Shown piece after piece: positions 43,847 through 52,201 of a stretch of 64,000 nt of DNA. The first letter of the stretch is position 1; each line of letters begins with the position of its first letter. The notes beneath the pieces were generated by a model that worked only from the letters and a program-made list of their open reading frames with translations, had not been told where the DNA came from and ran no database searches. The position numbers were made by a program, and so were the translations under genes. The DNA comes from Microbacterium sp. CGR2 (GTDB taxonomy: Bacteria > Actinomycetota > Actinomycetes > Actinomycetales > Microbacteriaceae): the NCBI RefSeq assembly GCF_003626735.1, contig NZ_RBHX01000001.1:558001-622000 (forward strand), written 5' to 3'.

Positions 43847-44252
43847 GACCGACGACGCCCTTCCGCAGCAGCGCATTGCCGTACTTCCTCGTCTCGCCCG
43901 TTCGCACCATGAGGTACGCGCTCTTCGCGACCTCGTAGTACGCGAAGCGCTCGACGAACCGGGTCGTGTCGATGCCTGTGCCGGCGGCCTTCATCAACTC
44001 GCGCTGCACGTCGAGCACCTCGCCGTCGGCGGAGGTCATCAGGTCGATTCCCGGCGCATCGTCGAGCGGCAGGACAGAGCGGATCGCGGCCACCACCTCC
44101 GGCGTGCTGGTTCCGGGAAGATCGATGACGCGCGCGCCCAGACCCCAGGCCGGGAAGTGCGCGTCGGCGATCACGACGGCGTCCGAGTGGCCCATCCGAT
44201 CGAGGTGCAGCAGCAGCTCGCCGGTGAGCAGGGGGTGGATTCCTTCGAGCAC
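43833..44252 (-). CDS. fucU: L-fucose mutarotase (RbsD/FucU family)
   Basis: Interconverts alpha and beta anomers of L-fucose. 139 residues, the normal length, with the family signature MGHSDAVVIADAHFPA and the catalytic-site region ending RKYGNALLRKGVV. FucU rather than RbsD is favoured by IADAHFPA and by its position in the fucose set behind the dehydrogenase gene. Start is GTG at 44252 with GAAGGAG upstream. Confidence 0.88.
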   Translation of the reverse strand: MLEGIHPLLTGELLLHLDRMGHSDAVVIADAHFPAWGLGARVIDLPGTSTPEVVAAIRSVLPLDDAPGIDLMTSADGEVLDVQRELMKAAGTGIDTTRFVERFAYYEVAKSAYLMVRTGETRKYGNALLRKGVVGHASA

Positions 44253-44294
44253 GGTCGCTCCTTCGCGTTCGGGGTGAGATCGATCGTGGGAAGC

Positions 44295-45272
44295 TCAGCC
44301 GGGGATGAGCCGCTCGGCCGCCAGGTGCTCCCAGAGCGCAGTCGAGATCTCCCGGGCAGCGTACTCCGCATTCTGCTGGAGCTGCGCGGGACGGCTTCCG
44401 CCCACGACGACCGATCGCACCTCCGACGCCTGCAGCGGGAACTGGATAGCGGCCGCCGGCAACGGGACTCCGTGCTGGTCGCAGATCGCGGCGATGCGCA
44501 CGAGGCGGTCCCACAGCTCGTCGGGCAGCTGACCGTACTCGTACCGGCCGTCGCGGCGCGGCACGCTCGACGCCAGCAGACCCGAGTTGAACACGGATGC
44601 CGCGACGATGCCGGTGTCGCGCTCCCGGCACGCGGGCAGGACCTCGGCGGCTGCGGGCTGCTCGAGCAGCGTGTAGCGGCCGGCCACCATGATCAGGTCG
44701 AGGTCGGCCGATCGCACGGCCGCGGCCAGAGCATTCGACACCATCGATCCGATGCCGATCGCTGCCGTCTCGCCCTCGCTGCGCAACTGCTCCATCGCGG
44801 GCAGCGCCTCGGCGAGCGCGAGATCGAGATCGTGGCGCTCTGGGTCGTGCAGGTACAGCAGGTCGATGCGGTCGATGCCGAGGCGCTCGCGCGACTCGTC
44901 CAGGCTGGTGCGGATGCCGTCGGCCGAGAAGTCCCACACCCTCTGCAGATCGTCCGGCACGTGGAAGTCATTGGCGGTGTCGAGGCCACCGTCGTGCGCG
45001 GGATTGGGACGCAGCAGGCGGCCGACCTTGGTCGACAGCACGAACTCGTCGCGCGGCTTCGTCTGCAGGAATGCCCCGAGTCGGCGCTCGGACAGGCCGA
45101 GGCCATAGTGCGGAGCGGTGTCGAAGTAGCGGATGCCACCCTCCCACGCCGCCTCGAGCACAGCCCACGCCTCGTCGTCGGTCAGCGGGCGGAAGAGGTT
45201 GCCGACGTTCGCGGCGCCGTATCCGAGCGCGGGGATGTCGAGGCGGGGAGCCCGCGCCTCAGGCGCCGACAT
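44295..45272 (-). CDS. L-fucose (D-threo-aldose) 1-dehydrogenase, AKR family
   Basis: Aldo/keto reductase of 325 residues that would oxidise L-fucose to L-fucono-1,5-lactone with NAD(P), first step of the oxidative route. The catalytic residues are D51 and Y56 ([17 protein letters not shown]), K82 (STKVGR) and the histidine in YLHDPE. The [10 protein letters not shown] block is typical of D-threo-aldose dehydrogenases. The ATG at 45272 lies inside the end of fucD (14-nt overlap), so translation is coupled. Role inferred from family and neighbours. Confidence 0.87.
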   Translation of the reverse strand: MSAPEARAPRLDIPALGYGAANVGNLFRPLTDDEAWAVLEAAWEGGIRYFDTAPHYGLGLSERRLGAFLQTKPRDEFVLSTKVGRLLRPNPAHDGGLDTANDFHVPDDLQRVWDFSADGIRTSLDESRERLGIDRIDLLYLHDPERHDLDLALAEALPAMEQLRSEGETAAIGIGSMVSNALAAAVRSADLDLIMVAGRYTLLEQPAAAEVLPACRERDTGIVAASVFNSGLLASSVPRRDGRYEYGQLPDELWDRLVRIAAICDQHGVPLPAAAIQFPLQASEVRSVVVGGSRPAQLQQNAEYAAREISTALWEHLAAERLIPG

Positions 45273-46554
45273 GGGCACCCGTCCAGGTGTAGGTCGAGAC
45301 GCTGTCGGCCTTCATCTCCATACCGGTGCCGGGGGCCGAGGGCGGCATGTAGGAGCCGCCCTGGATGTCGGTGGGTACGACGAAGTGCTCGTGCAGGTGG
45401 TCGACGTACTCGATCATCCGGCCATCGCGGCTCCCGCTGACGGCGATGAAGTCGAACATCGACAGGTGCTGCACCGCCTCGCAGAGTCCGACGCCACCCG
45501 CGTGCGGGCACACCGGCACTCCGAACTTCGCGGCGAGCAGCAGGTTGGCGATGTTCTCGTTGACGCCAGCCACCCGCACCGCGTCGATCTGCATGACCGA
45601 GATCGCGTCGGCCTGCAGCAGCTGCTTGAAGATCATCCGGTTCTGTGCGTGCTCGCCGGTCGCCACCCGGATCGGAGCGATGCCGCGGGCGATCTCCGCA
45701 TGCCCGAGGATGTCGTCGGGGCTGGTGGGCTCTTCGACCCAGGCCGGGTGGAACTCGGCGAGCGCGTTCACCCACTCGATCGCCTCCGACACCTCCCAGC
45801 GCTGGTTCGCGTCGATCGCGATGGGGAAGTCGGGTCCGCAGACCTCGCGCGCCTTGCGGAAGCGACGGATGTCGTCATCGAGGTCAGCGCCCACCTTGAG
45901 CTTGATCTGTGTGAAGCCGTCGGCCATCGCCTCCCGCGCGAGGCGCTCGAGCTTCCCGTCGGAGTAGCCGAGCCAGCCGGGACTCGTCGTGTATCCGGGG
46001 AATCCTGTCGCGAGAAGCTGCTGTTCCCGTTCGACTCGTCCCGGTTCGGCGGCACGCAGGATCGCGAGCGCGTCGTCACGGGTCAGCGCATTGGTGAGGT
46101 AGCGGAAGTCGACCAGATCGACGAGCTCCTCGGGTGTCATCCTCGCGAGCAGCTGCCAGAGCGGGAGCCCCGCGCGCTTGGCCTTGATGTCCCACAGGGC
46201 GTTGATGGCCGCGCCGATCGCCATGTGCATCACGCCCTTCTCGGGGCCGAGCCAGCGCAGCTGCGAGTCGCCGATGATGTCTCGGAACGTCGTGCCCATG
46301 TCCGCGAGCAGCGGCTCGAGCTCGCGACCGACCAGGTGTCCGGCGAGGGCGTCGATCGCTGCGACCTGCACGTCGTTGCCTCGACCGATCGTGAAGACGA
46401 ACGCGTGGCCGTCGATGCCGTCCTCGGCGTCGGTTCGCACGACCACGTACGCCGCCGAGTAGTCGGGGTCGGGGTTCATCGCGTCGGACCCGTCGAGGCT
46501 GAGCGACGTGGGGAAGCGGATGTCGGTGGTGTCGAGGGCGACGATGCGGCTCAC
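45259..46554 (-). CDS. fucD: L-fuconate dehydratase
   Basis: Enolase-superfamily enzyme of 431 residues that dehydrates L-fuconate to 2-keto-3-deoxy-L-fuconate. Its catalytic residues have the same numbers as I recall for Xanthomonas FucD: K218 and K220 (IKLKVG), metal ligands D248 (IDANQRW), E274 (WVEEPTS) and E301 (TGEHAQN), and the histidine in CPHAGGVG. Start is GTG at 46554 with GAGGA upstream. First gene of fucD-dehydrogenase-fucU, divergent from the FAH/SDR pair. Confidence 0.95.
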   Translation of the reverse strand: MSRIVALDTTDIRFPTSLSLDGSDAMNPDPDYSAAYVVVRTDAEDGIDGHAFVFTIGRGNDVQVAAIDALAGHLVGRELEPLLADMGTTFRDIIGDSQLRWLGPEKGVMHMAIGAAINALWDIKAKRAGLPLWQLLARMTPEELVDLVDFRYLTNALTRDDALAILRAAEPGRVEREQQLLATGFPGYTTSPGWLGYSDGKLERLAREAMADGFTQIKLKVGADLDDDIRRFRKAREVCGPDFPIAIDANQRWEVSEAIEWVNALAEFHPAWVEEPTSPDDILGHAEIARGIAPIRVATGEHAQNRMIFKQLLQADAISVMQIDAVRVAGVNENIANLLLAAKFGVPVCPHAGGVGLCEAVQHLSMFDFIAVSGSRDGRMIEYVDHLHEHFVVPTDIQGGSYMPPSAPGTGMEMKADSVSTYTWTGAHVGA

Positions 46555-46598
46555 GGAATTCCTCTCGCTGCACGATGGGATGTCGTCGTGCGGATCAC

Positions 46599-46627
46599 TT
46601 GGAGTGTAAACATCGGATGTCTATACT
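46599..46627 (+). promoter_or_regulatory. Promoter and operator of the FAH/SDR genes
   Basis: A -35 box TTGGAG (46599-46604) and -10 box TATACT (46622-46627) are separated by exactly 17 bp. The spacer contains the perfect palindrome ACATCGGATGT (46610-46620). The fucD promoter must overlap on the other strand. Confidence 0.75.
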
Positions 46628-46678
46628 GTCAACGAGAAGCGCCGTCGTGAGGCGGCATCCCGACCGATCAGGAGAATC

Positions 46679-47539
46679 ATGAAGTTCGCGCGGCTCGGCA
46701 CCCCTGGGACCGAGGTCCCCGTCCTCGTGGAGGGCGATCGCTACCTCGATCTCCGCTCTGTGACATCCGATGTGAACGGCGACTTTCTTGCCGGCGACTT
46801 CCGCTCCCGTGTCGCCGCGGCGCGCGACGCCGGCGAGCTCCCCGAACTGACGGGAGCCGGCGCACTGCGCGTCGGAGCCCCGATCGCCCGGCCGAGCGCC
46901 GTGATCTGCATCGGGATGAACTACGCCGCCCACGCTGCCGAATCCGGTTCGGAGCCGCCGAAGATCCCGATCATCTTCCTGAAGACCCCGAACACCGTGG
47001 TCGGGCCCAACGACGCGGTGACCATCCCCCGCGGCAGCGAGAAGACCGACTGGGAGGTGGAGCTCGGCATCGTGATCGGAGCCCGCGCCTCCTATCTCGA
47101 CTCCCCCGACGAGTCGATGGCGCACGTCGCCGGCTTCGTCCTGGCCAACGACGTCTCCGAACGCGCCTTCCAGATCGAGGTGTCCGGAGGGCAGTGGTCG
47201 AAGGGCAAGATCGCTCCCGGATTCAACCCGACCGGTCCGTGGCTCGTCACGCCCGACGAGATCGACCATCATGTGCTCGGGCTGCGGAGTTTCGTCAACG
47301 GCGAGCCCCGGCAGGACTCGAACACCAGCGACATGATCTTCTCGGTGGAACACCTCGTTCACCACCTGTCGCAGTACGTGGCGCTCGAGCCGGGCGACCT
47401 CATCCTCACCGGCACCCCGCAGGGCGTGGCCCTGTCCGGCAACTACCCGTACTTGACCGCGGGAGACGTCGTCGAGGTCGAGATCGACGGCTTGGGTCGT
47501 CAACGACAGGAGTTCGTGGCATGGGAGGCGCAGCGATGA
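46679..47539 (+). CDS. FAH-family hydrolase, probable 2,4-diketo-3-deoxy-L-fuconate hydrolase
   Basis: Fumarylacetoacetase-fold enzyme of 286 residues that would split 2,4-diketo-3-deoxy-L-fuconate into pyruvate and L-lactate, last step of the route. The core CIGMNYAAHAAE, metal-binding DWEVELGIVIG and GDLILTGTPQGVA blocks are complete. The ATG at 46679 follows AGGAGAATC. Overlaps the SDR start by 4 nt. Specificity is inferred from the neighbouring fucD. Confidence 0.9.
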   Translation: MKFARLGTPGTEVPVLVEGDRYLDLRSVTSDVNGDFLAGDFRSRVAAARDAGELPELTGAGALRVGAPIARPSAVICIGMNYAAHAAESGSEPPKIPIIFLKTPNTVVGPNDAVTIPRGSEKTDWEVELGIVIGARASYLDSPDESMAHVAGFVLANDVSERAFQIEVSGGQWSKGKIAPGFNPTGPWLVTPDEIDHHVLGLRSFVNGEPRQDSNTSDMIFSVEHLVHHLSQYVALEPGDLILTGTPQGVALSGNYPYLTAGDVVEVEIDGLGRQRQEFVAWEAQR

Positions 47540-48288
47540 GCGGCACGCTGGAGGGACTGGTGGCCATCGTCACCGGCGGAGCATCGGGGATCGGCGCGGC
47601 CGTCGCCCGCCGACTGCACTCCGACGGTGCGGTGATCGCCGTGCTCGACCGCGACATCACGGGTGCGGATGCCGCGTTCGCCGCCTTCACCGCCGACGTG
47701 TCCGACCGGGCGAGCGTCGACGCTGCCGTCGACGCCGTCGCGGAGAAGTTCGGTCGCGTCGACATCGTGGTGAACAACGCCGGCGTCGGAGCCCAGGGCG
47801 ACATCGCCGCGAACGACGACGACGAGTGGGCACGCGTGCTGTCCATCAACGTCACCGGCATCGCCCGGGTGACCGCGGCCGCGCTGCCCTGGCTGCGGAA
47901 GTCTCCGGCGGCGGCCGTCTGCAACACCGCATCCATCGCATCGACCACGGGCCTGCCGCAGCGGGCGCTGTACAGCGCATCCAAGGGCGCCGTCTCCGCG
48001 CTGACCCGTGCGATGGCCGCCGACCATCTGCGGGAAGGCATCCGAGTCAACGCCGTGAACCCTGGCACCGCGGACACCCCGTGGGTCGGTCGGCTTCTCG
48101 ACGCGGCATCCGACCCCGCCGCCGAGCGCGCGGCCCTCGAAGCACGGCAGCCGCACGGACGCCTGGTGAGCCCGGACGAGGTCGCCGCGGCCGTGGCCTA
48201 CCTGGTGTCGCCCGCCGCCGGTTCCACCACGGGCACGTTCATCGAGGTCGACGGGGGCATGGCGCAGCTGCGCCTGCGGCCCGAGTAG
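47536..48288 (+). CDS. SDR oxidoreductase, probable 2-keto-3-deoxy-L-fuconate dehydrogenase
   Basis: Classical short-chain dehydrogenase of 250 residues that would oxidise C4 of 2-keto-3-deoxy-L-fuconate. Motifs: TGGASGIG near residue 13, NNAG near residue 77, catalytic Y146 and K150 (YSASK). The ATG at 47536 overlaps the FAH stop (ATGA). Directly after the stop begins a repeat cluster, so this gene ends the rightward fucose transcript. Confidence 0.9.
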   Translation: MSGTLEGLVAIVTGGASGIGAAVARRLHSDGAVIAVLDRDITGADAAFAAFTADVSDRASVDAAVDAVAEKFGRVDIVVNNAGVGAQGDIAANDDDEWARVLSINVTGIARVTAAALPWLRKSPAAAVCNTASIASTTGLPQRALYSASKGAVSALTRAMAADHLREGIRVNAVNPGTADTPWVGRLLDAASDPAAERAALEARQPHGRLVSPDEVAAAVAYLVSPAAGSTTGTFIEVDGGMAQLRLRPE

Positions 48289-48312
48289 CCCCGCGCGCGT
48301 CTGCGCCCGCCC

Positions 48313-48453
48313 TTCCGGTCGCAGTTGCCGCCGGTTTACAACCGTCACTTCCGTTCCGGTCGCAGTTGCCGCCGGTTCTCCACTTCCGCGACGGCCGAAA
48401 CTGCGACCGGAACGCCCGACGACGCGCAGCGGACGGCAGAAATTACGACCGGA
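48313..48453. repeat. CGGTCGCAGTT repeat cluster 5 (left flank of nuclease gene)
   Basis: Two right-facing copies (48313-48333 and 48354-48375) and two inverted copies (48391-48411 and 48433-48453). The two direct copies are embedded in longer near-identical blocks with CCGCCGGTT downstream. It lies between the SDR gene and the nuclease-like gene. Confidence 0.88.
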
Positions 48454-48518
48454 AGCCGCGAACACTATTCCTGTGGATAACGGAAACGCGGCATCCGCAC
48501 ACCTGCCATCGTGACGCC

Positions 48519-49490
48519 ATGCCGCACCCTCGCCCTCTTCCTCCGCACCTGGGATCGCTCTTTTCCGTACGCGAAGCCCAGAAAGCCGGCATCGATGCCG
48601 GCCGGCTTCGACGCGCCGACCTTCGAACCCCGTTCCGCGGCGTGCGCGCCACGTCGACCACAGCTGACGACGACGTCCTCGATCCATTCGAGCGGCAGCG
48701 CGTCGAACGGCGCATCCGCGCATATGAGTACGGTCCGCGCCTCCGTTCGCACCAGTTCCTGAGCCATGAGAGCGCCGTTGCCCTGTGGGGCGGCCCCATG
48801 CCGTTGACTCTCATCGGAGGGCGACCGGCGGATGGTCGTGCGCTCCCGGTGCATGTCAGCACCCTCGGCGACGGCCCGCTCGTCCGCGTTGTCGGCGTGC
48901 AGGCGCACCGACAACGCGCCGCGTCCACTCGCCTCGTCGGGGCGCCCGGTCTGGTCGTCGCAAGCCCTGAAGACACGTTCGCGGCGCTTGGTCGATGGGA
49001 GCTCATCCATCTCGTCGCCCTGGGCGACTTCTTCTGCCGCGCCTGGCGGACAGGGCACGGTCGCCCGGATGCCGGCAAGAGTCCGCACTCAACCGTGGCC
49101 CGACTGCGTGCAGCGATCGACGATCACCGCCGGACCGGAGCGAATCGTCTGCGCCAGGCGCTCGAGCTCATCCGGGAGGACTCGTGGTCGCCGCGCGAAT
49201 CCGAACTGAGGTGCCGCATCGTCGGGGCCGGACTCCCGGAGCCGGAGCTCAATCGCGACATCTATGACGCCGACGGTCGCTTCCTCGGCTGCTTCGATCT
49301 CACGTATCCCCGACACAAGGTCGCGATCGAGTATCACGGGATGCTGCACGCCGGACGCTATGCGGAAGACGTCGAGCGGATCGCCGCGCTCCGCGCCGCC
49401 GGCTGGACGGTGATCGAGGTCACCAGCGCGCTGTTCGCGCGACCCGACGAGCTGATCGCCCGGATTCGCCACGCGCTCGCGGCCGGCTGA
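48519..49490 (+). CDS. DUF559-like endonuclease-domain protein
   Basis: Protein of 323 residues of unknown role. The N-terminal half begins with a short winged-helix-like stretch and resembles AbiEi-type antitoxin/regulator proteins; the C-terminal 90 residues have a PD-(D/E)XK-like nuclease core with FDLTYPRHKVAIEYHG followed by a helix and WTVIEVTSALFARPDELI, as in DUF559/VSR-like proteins. No ribosome site precedes the ATG at 48519. It is flanked by CGGTCGCAGTT repeat clusters on both sides and sits between fucose genes, so it looks inserted. Possible roles include DNA processing of the repeats. Confidence 0.75.
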   Translation: MPHPRPLPPHLGSLFSVREAQKAGIDAGRLRRADLRTPFRGVRATSTTADDDVLDPFERQRVERRIRAYEYGPRLRSHQFLSHESAVALWGGPMPLTLIGGRPADGRALPVHVSTLGDGPLVRVVGVQAHRQRAASTRLVGAPGLVVASPEDTFAALGRWELIHLVALGDFFCRAWRTGHGRPDAGKSPHSTVARLRAAIDDHRRTGANRLRQALELIREDSWSPRESELRCRIVGAGLPEPELNRDIYDADGRFLGCFDLTYPRHKVAIEYHGMLHAGRYAEDVERIAALRAAGWTVIEVTSALFARPDELIARIRHALAAG

Positions 49491-49498
49491 CCCTGCTC

Positions 49499-49672
49499 TC
49501 CGGTCGCAGTTGCTGCCGCCGCACCGTCGCCCCCTGGCGCTCCGGTCGCAGTTCCTGCCGCTGCACCGTCGCCCTCTGGCGCTCCGGTCGCAGTTGGTGC
49601 CGCTGCACCAGCCTCAATCCGGCAGAAACTGCGATCAGAGGTACCAAGCCCGGCCGACCGAAACCACGACAA
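49499..49672. repeat. CGGTCGCAGTT repeat cluster 6 with 42-bp tandem
   Basis: Three right-facing copies (49499-49519, 49541-49561, 49582-49602) form a tandem of a 42-bp unit, with the second unit nearly identical to the first; they oppose one inverted copy (49620-49638) and one decayed copy (about 49652-49672). It lies between the convergent nuclease-like and lactonase genes. Confidence 0.88.
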
Positions 49673-49680
49673 GCGGCGCC

Positions 49681-50646
49681 TCACGCCCCTCGCAGCCACC
49701 CGAGGATGCCACGGCGCGGACGCTCCTGCTCCACCGGACGCACGGCGCCCACGCGGTAGAACTCCTCCGCGTTGGTCCACATGATCGCGGCACGGTCGTG
49801 GCTGCGGTCCCGCGCCCAGGACGCCACCATCCCCGCCCAGCGCGTTCGGGCCGTCGGCTGATAGGTGTCGGAGCCGTCGGCGGGCGCGTAGGGGTCGTCG
49901 GGCTCAGCGGGGCCGATCACCGACACCGGCCAGTCGCTGCCCCACATCAGCCGTTCCGTGCCGAACGCGTCGACAGCGGCATCCAGGAACGGTTCGATCT
50001 GCGCGCGGCTCCACGATCCGCCGGCTTCGGCGGGGAGCCCCGAGAGCTTGCAGAACGCGTTCGGATGCCGTGCCAGTTCGGTCAGGTCGCGCACCCATTC
50101 CGGGGTCGGCGCGTGCGGAGCATCCGCTGTCCCGACGTCGGGCTTGCCGAGGTGGTCGAGCACGATTCGCAGGTCAGGGATGGCGCCGGCAAGGCGCGCG
50201 ATCTCCGGCAGCTGCTCCGCTCTGATACAGGCATCGAAGCTCCACCCGCGCGCGGCGACCTCGCGCGCACCGGTGACGAAGTCGGTCGACATGGCGAGCC
50301 CGTCGTGGTCGTCCTGCAGGTCATGACGGACGCCGACCACGAGCGGGTGGGTCGCCAGTTCTTCGAGGTGCGTGATGGTGTGGACGCCGCGGTCGAGACG
50401 CGCACCGGCGACGATGCCGATCACACCGAGATCGTCGGCGAGGGATTCGACCCAGCGCACCTCACCGAGGAAGTCCTCTTCCACGGTGCCGGCCTGCACG
50501 AACACCACCTTCTCCCCCGTCGCGTGCTCGATCCGGGCGTGCTCGAGCTCCGTTCCCGCGAAGAGCGCGGCGAGAGGTCCGTCGAGCCACGGATAGCGCA
50601 AGAGCTCCGGATCCCACAGGTGCAGGTGCGAGTCGAGTGCGTACAT
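49681..50646 (-). CDS. Amidohydrolase, probable L-fucono-1,5-lactonase
   Basis: Metal hydrolase of 321 residues in the amidohydrolase-2 family, which includes L-rhamnono- and L-fuconolactonases. The first metal motif is H7 and H9 (DSHLHLWD, right after the ATG at 50646); LDHLGKP mid-protein and MWGSDWPV near residue 250 are the other family blocks. It would open the lactone made by the aldo/keto reductase to L-fuconate. It is divergent from the FadR-type regulator with a fucose-type operator between. Confidence 0.88.
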   Translation of the reverse strand: MYALDSHLHLWDPELLRYPWLDGPLAALFAGTELEHARIEHATGEKVVFVQAGTVEEDFLGEVRWVESLADDLGVIGIVAGARLDRGVHTITHLEELATHPLVVGVRHDLQDDHDGLAMSTDFVTGAREVAARGWSFDACIRAEQLPEIARLAGAIPDLRIVLDHLGKPDVGTADAPHAPTPEWVRDLTELARHPNAFCKLSGLPAEAGGSWSRAQIEPFLDAAVDAFGTERLMWGSDWPVSVIGPAEPDDPYAPADGSDTYQPTARTRWAGMVASWARDRSHDRAAIMWTNAEEFYRVGAVRPVEQERPRRGILGWLRGA

Positions 50647-50664
50647 GAGTACATCCTGCCTCAG

Positions 50665-50675
50665 ACATCCGATCA
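50665..50675. promoter_or_regulatory. Fucose-regulon operator, lactonase/GntR gap
   Basis: ACATCCGATCA lies in the 46-bp divergent gap. It matches the sites at 41654 (ACATCGGATCA) and 46610 (ACATCGGATGT) except at the centre and last bases. Confidence 0.55.
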
Positions 50676-50692
50676 ATCGCTAGGATGACCCC

Positions 50693-51370
50693 ATGGCCGT
50701 GACCGACGAGGCGATCGAGAAGATCAAAGCGATGATCGTGTCGGGCGAGCTCTCTCCCGGCGACCGCCTCCCTCCGGAGAAAGAGCTGTCGGAGCGGCTC
50801 GGCCTGTCGCGCAACTCGATGCGCGAGGCGGTCAAAGCGCTGGAAGTCATCCGAGTTCTGGATGTTCGCCGCGGTGACGGCACCTACGTGACGAGCCTCG
50901 AGCCCCACCTCCTGCTCGAAGCGATCTCGTTCGTGGTCGACATGCACGACGACGGCTCGATGCTCGAGATCTTCGCTGTGCGGCGGATGCTCGAGTCCCA
51001 GGCGACCGGTCTCGCCGCCACACTCGGCACCGCGGAGGCGATCGCCGACCTCGAACGCGAGATCGATTCGGTTGACGCGTCCGTCTCGATCGAGGAGCTC
51101 GTGGAGCACGACATCCGCTTCCACCGGGACATCGTGCGCATGGCGGGCAACTCGTACCTCGCCAGCCTCATCGAGCATCTGAGCAGTCAGACGGTCCGGG
51201 CGCGTGTCTGGCGTGGGCTCACGGAGGGCGGCGCCGTGGAGCGCACGCTGTCCGAGCACCGCGCGATCGCGGAGGCGATCGCCCGACGCGACCCCGGCCT
51301 CGCGACCTCTCTGGCCACCGCGCACATCGCCGGCGTCGAGCGCTGGCTTCGCCAGGCGGCATCCGCCTGA
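50693..51370 (+). CDS. FadR-type GntR regulator, probable fucose repressor
   Basis: Regulator of 225 residues with an N-terminal winged helix (LPPEKELSERLGLSRNSMREAVKALE) and a C-terminal FCD helical domain with metal-type histidines (EHDIRFHRDIV). It is divergent from the lactonase gene. Three similar ACATCsGATsw sites in the fucose gene set and one importer promoter make it the best candidate for their repressor, with a fuconate-type inducer. This is inferred from sites and position. Confidence 0.88.
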   Translation: MAVTDEAIEKIKAMIVSGELSPGDRLPPEKELSERLGLSRNSMREAVKALEVIRVLDVRRGDGTYVTSLEPHLLLEAISFVVDMHDDGSMLEIFAVRRMLESQATGLAATLGTAEAIADLEREIDSVDASVSIEELVEHDIRFHRDIVRMAGNSYLASLIEHLSSQTVRARVWRGLTEGGAVERTLSEHRAIAEAIARRDPGLATSLATAHIAGVERWLRQAASA

Positions 51371-51413
51371 TCCGGGAGGGCGCCATCCGCGAGGGCGCCG
51401 TCCCCCGCAGCCG

Positions 51414-52088
51414 TCAGGCCCCGAGCCGACCCATCGCCGCGTCGAACTCGACGGCCGAGCTGTCACTGACCTCGTGGAAGAGCATCCGCTCGATGACGTC
51501 CGGTGCGGCGGTGAAGTAGGGCACTCCGCGGAGGCGCAGGGCCACGATGTCGGCGGGCGACCGCAGCGAGGCCGCCAGCACGTTCGTGTCGCTGCCCGCA
51601 CAGACGTCCTGCATCCGTGCGATCACGTCTTCGGCACTGCCCTCTGCCGACGGTCCGGCATCCCGCATCCGCCCGAGGTAGGGCGCGATGTACCGCGCGC
51701 CGATGCTCGCGCAGGCGAGCGCCTGCGCGACGGAGTACACGGCCGTGACCAGCACGGTCGCACCGTCGCGGACGAGAGCGGATGCCGCGGCGAAGCCCGC
51801 TGCCGTTGCAGGGACCTTCACCACCACCTGCTCCCCCAGGCCGCGGATCGTCTCGGCGTTGCGGAGGAAGGATGCCGCATCCTCGCCCCAGGTCTGGAAG
51901 AAGATCTCCCGCGCCCCCTCCGACAGCCAGCGCGCGTAGAGATCGGGGATCTCGGCGGCTGTCCTCCCACCCCGCTCGAGGATCGTCGGATTGGTGGTGA
52001 CGCCGTGCACGACGCCGGCATCCAGAAGCCGGGAGACGCGCTCGATGTCTGCACTGTCGACGTAGAGCCGGGGCGCGATGGCCGTCAT
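51414..52088 (-). CDS. Transaldolase/fructose-6-phosphate aldolase family protein
   Basis: Small class I aldolase of 224 residues. The Schiff-base lysine is K91 (VVVKVPAT), and the N-terminal VDSADIERV and VTTNPTIL blocks are typical of Fsa/small transaldolases. The ATG at 52088 has GAGGAG upstream. It is divergent from ribokinase, and an AACCTGT-N4-ACAGGTT operator in the gap also stands before the operon at 32965, so it may cleave or rearrange a phosphorylated product of that pathway. True transaldolase activity is equally possible. Confidence 0.87.
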   Translation of the reverse strand: MTAIAPRLYVDSADIERVSRLLDAGVVHGVTTNPTILERGGRTAAEIPDLYARWLSEGAREIFFQTWGEDAASFLRNAETIRGLGEQVVVKVPATAAGFAAASALVRDGATVLVTAVYSVAQALACASIGARYIAPYLGRMRDAGPSAEGSAEDVIARMQDVCAGSDTNVLAASLRSPADIVALRLRGVPYFTAAPDVIERMLFHEVSDSSAVEFDAAMGRLGA

Positions 52089-52106
52089 CGGGATCTCCTC
52101 ACGGGC

Positions 52107-52150
52107 AACCTGTCGTTACAGGTTGGGGTTCGGCTAATGTAATGACAGCC
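52107..52150. promoter_or_regulatory. HutC-type GntR operators, transaldolase/rbsK gap
   Basis: AACCTGTCGTTACAGGTT (52107-52124) has perfect 7-bp arms and differs in one base from the operator at 32915. A partial second site with TGTAATGACAG (52138-52148) lies toward rbsK. The GntR protein encoded at 53580 is the likely binder. Confidence 0.75.
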
Positions 52151-52201
52151 ACGGACGATTGTCAAAGGCGCGCAGTGCTGCCGAGGAAGATCAGGAGCGA
52201 C

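Noticed and set aside
49499..49672. Possible CRISPR array in the tandem region
   Set aside because: The 42-bp units are repeated in full, including the part between cores, so there are no unique spacers; inverted copies follow and no cas gene is near.
52142..52201. Twenty-codon N-terminal extension of rbsK
   Set aside because: It would overlap the regulator site; the ATG at 52202 has AGGAG and fits the usual PfkB N terminus.
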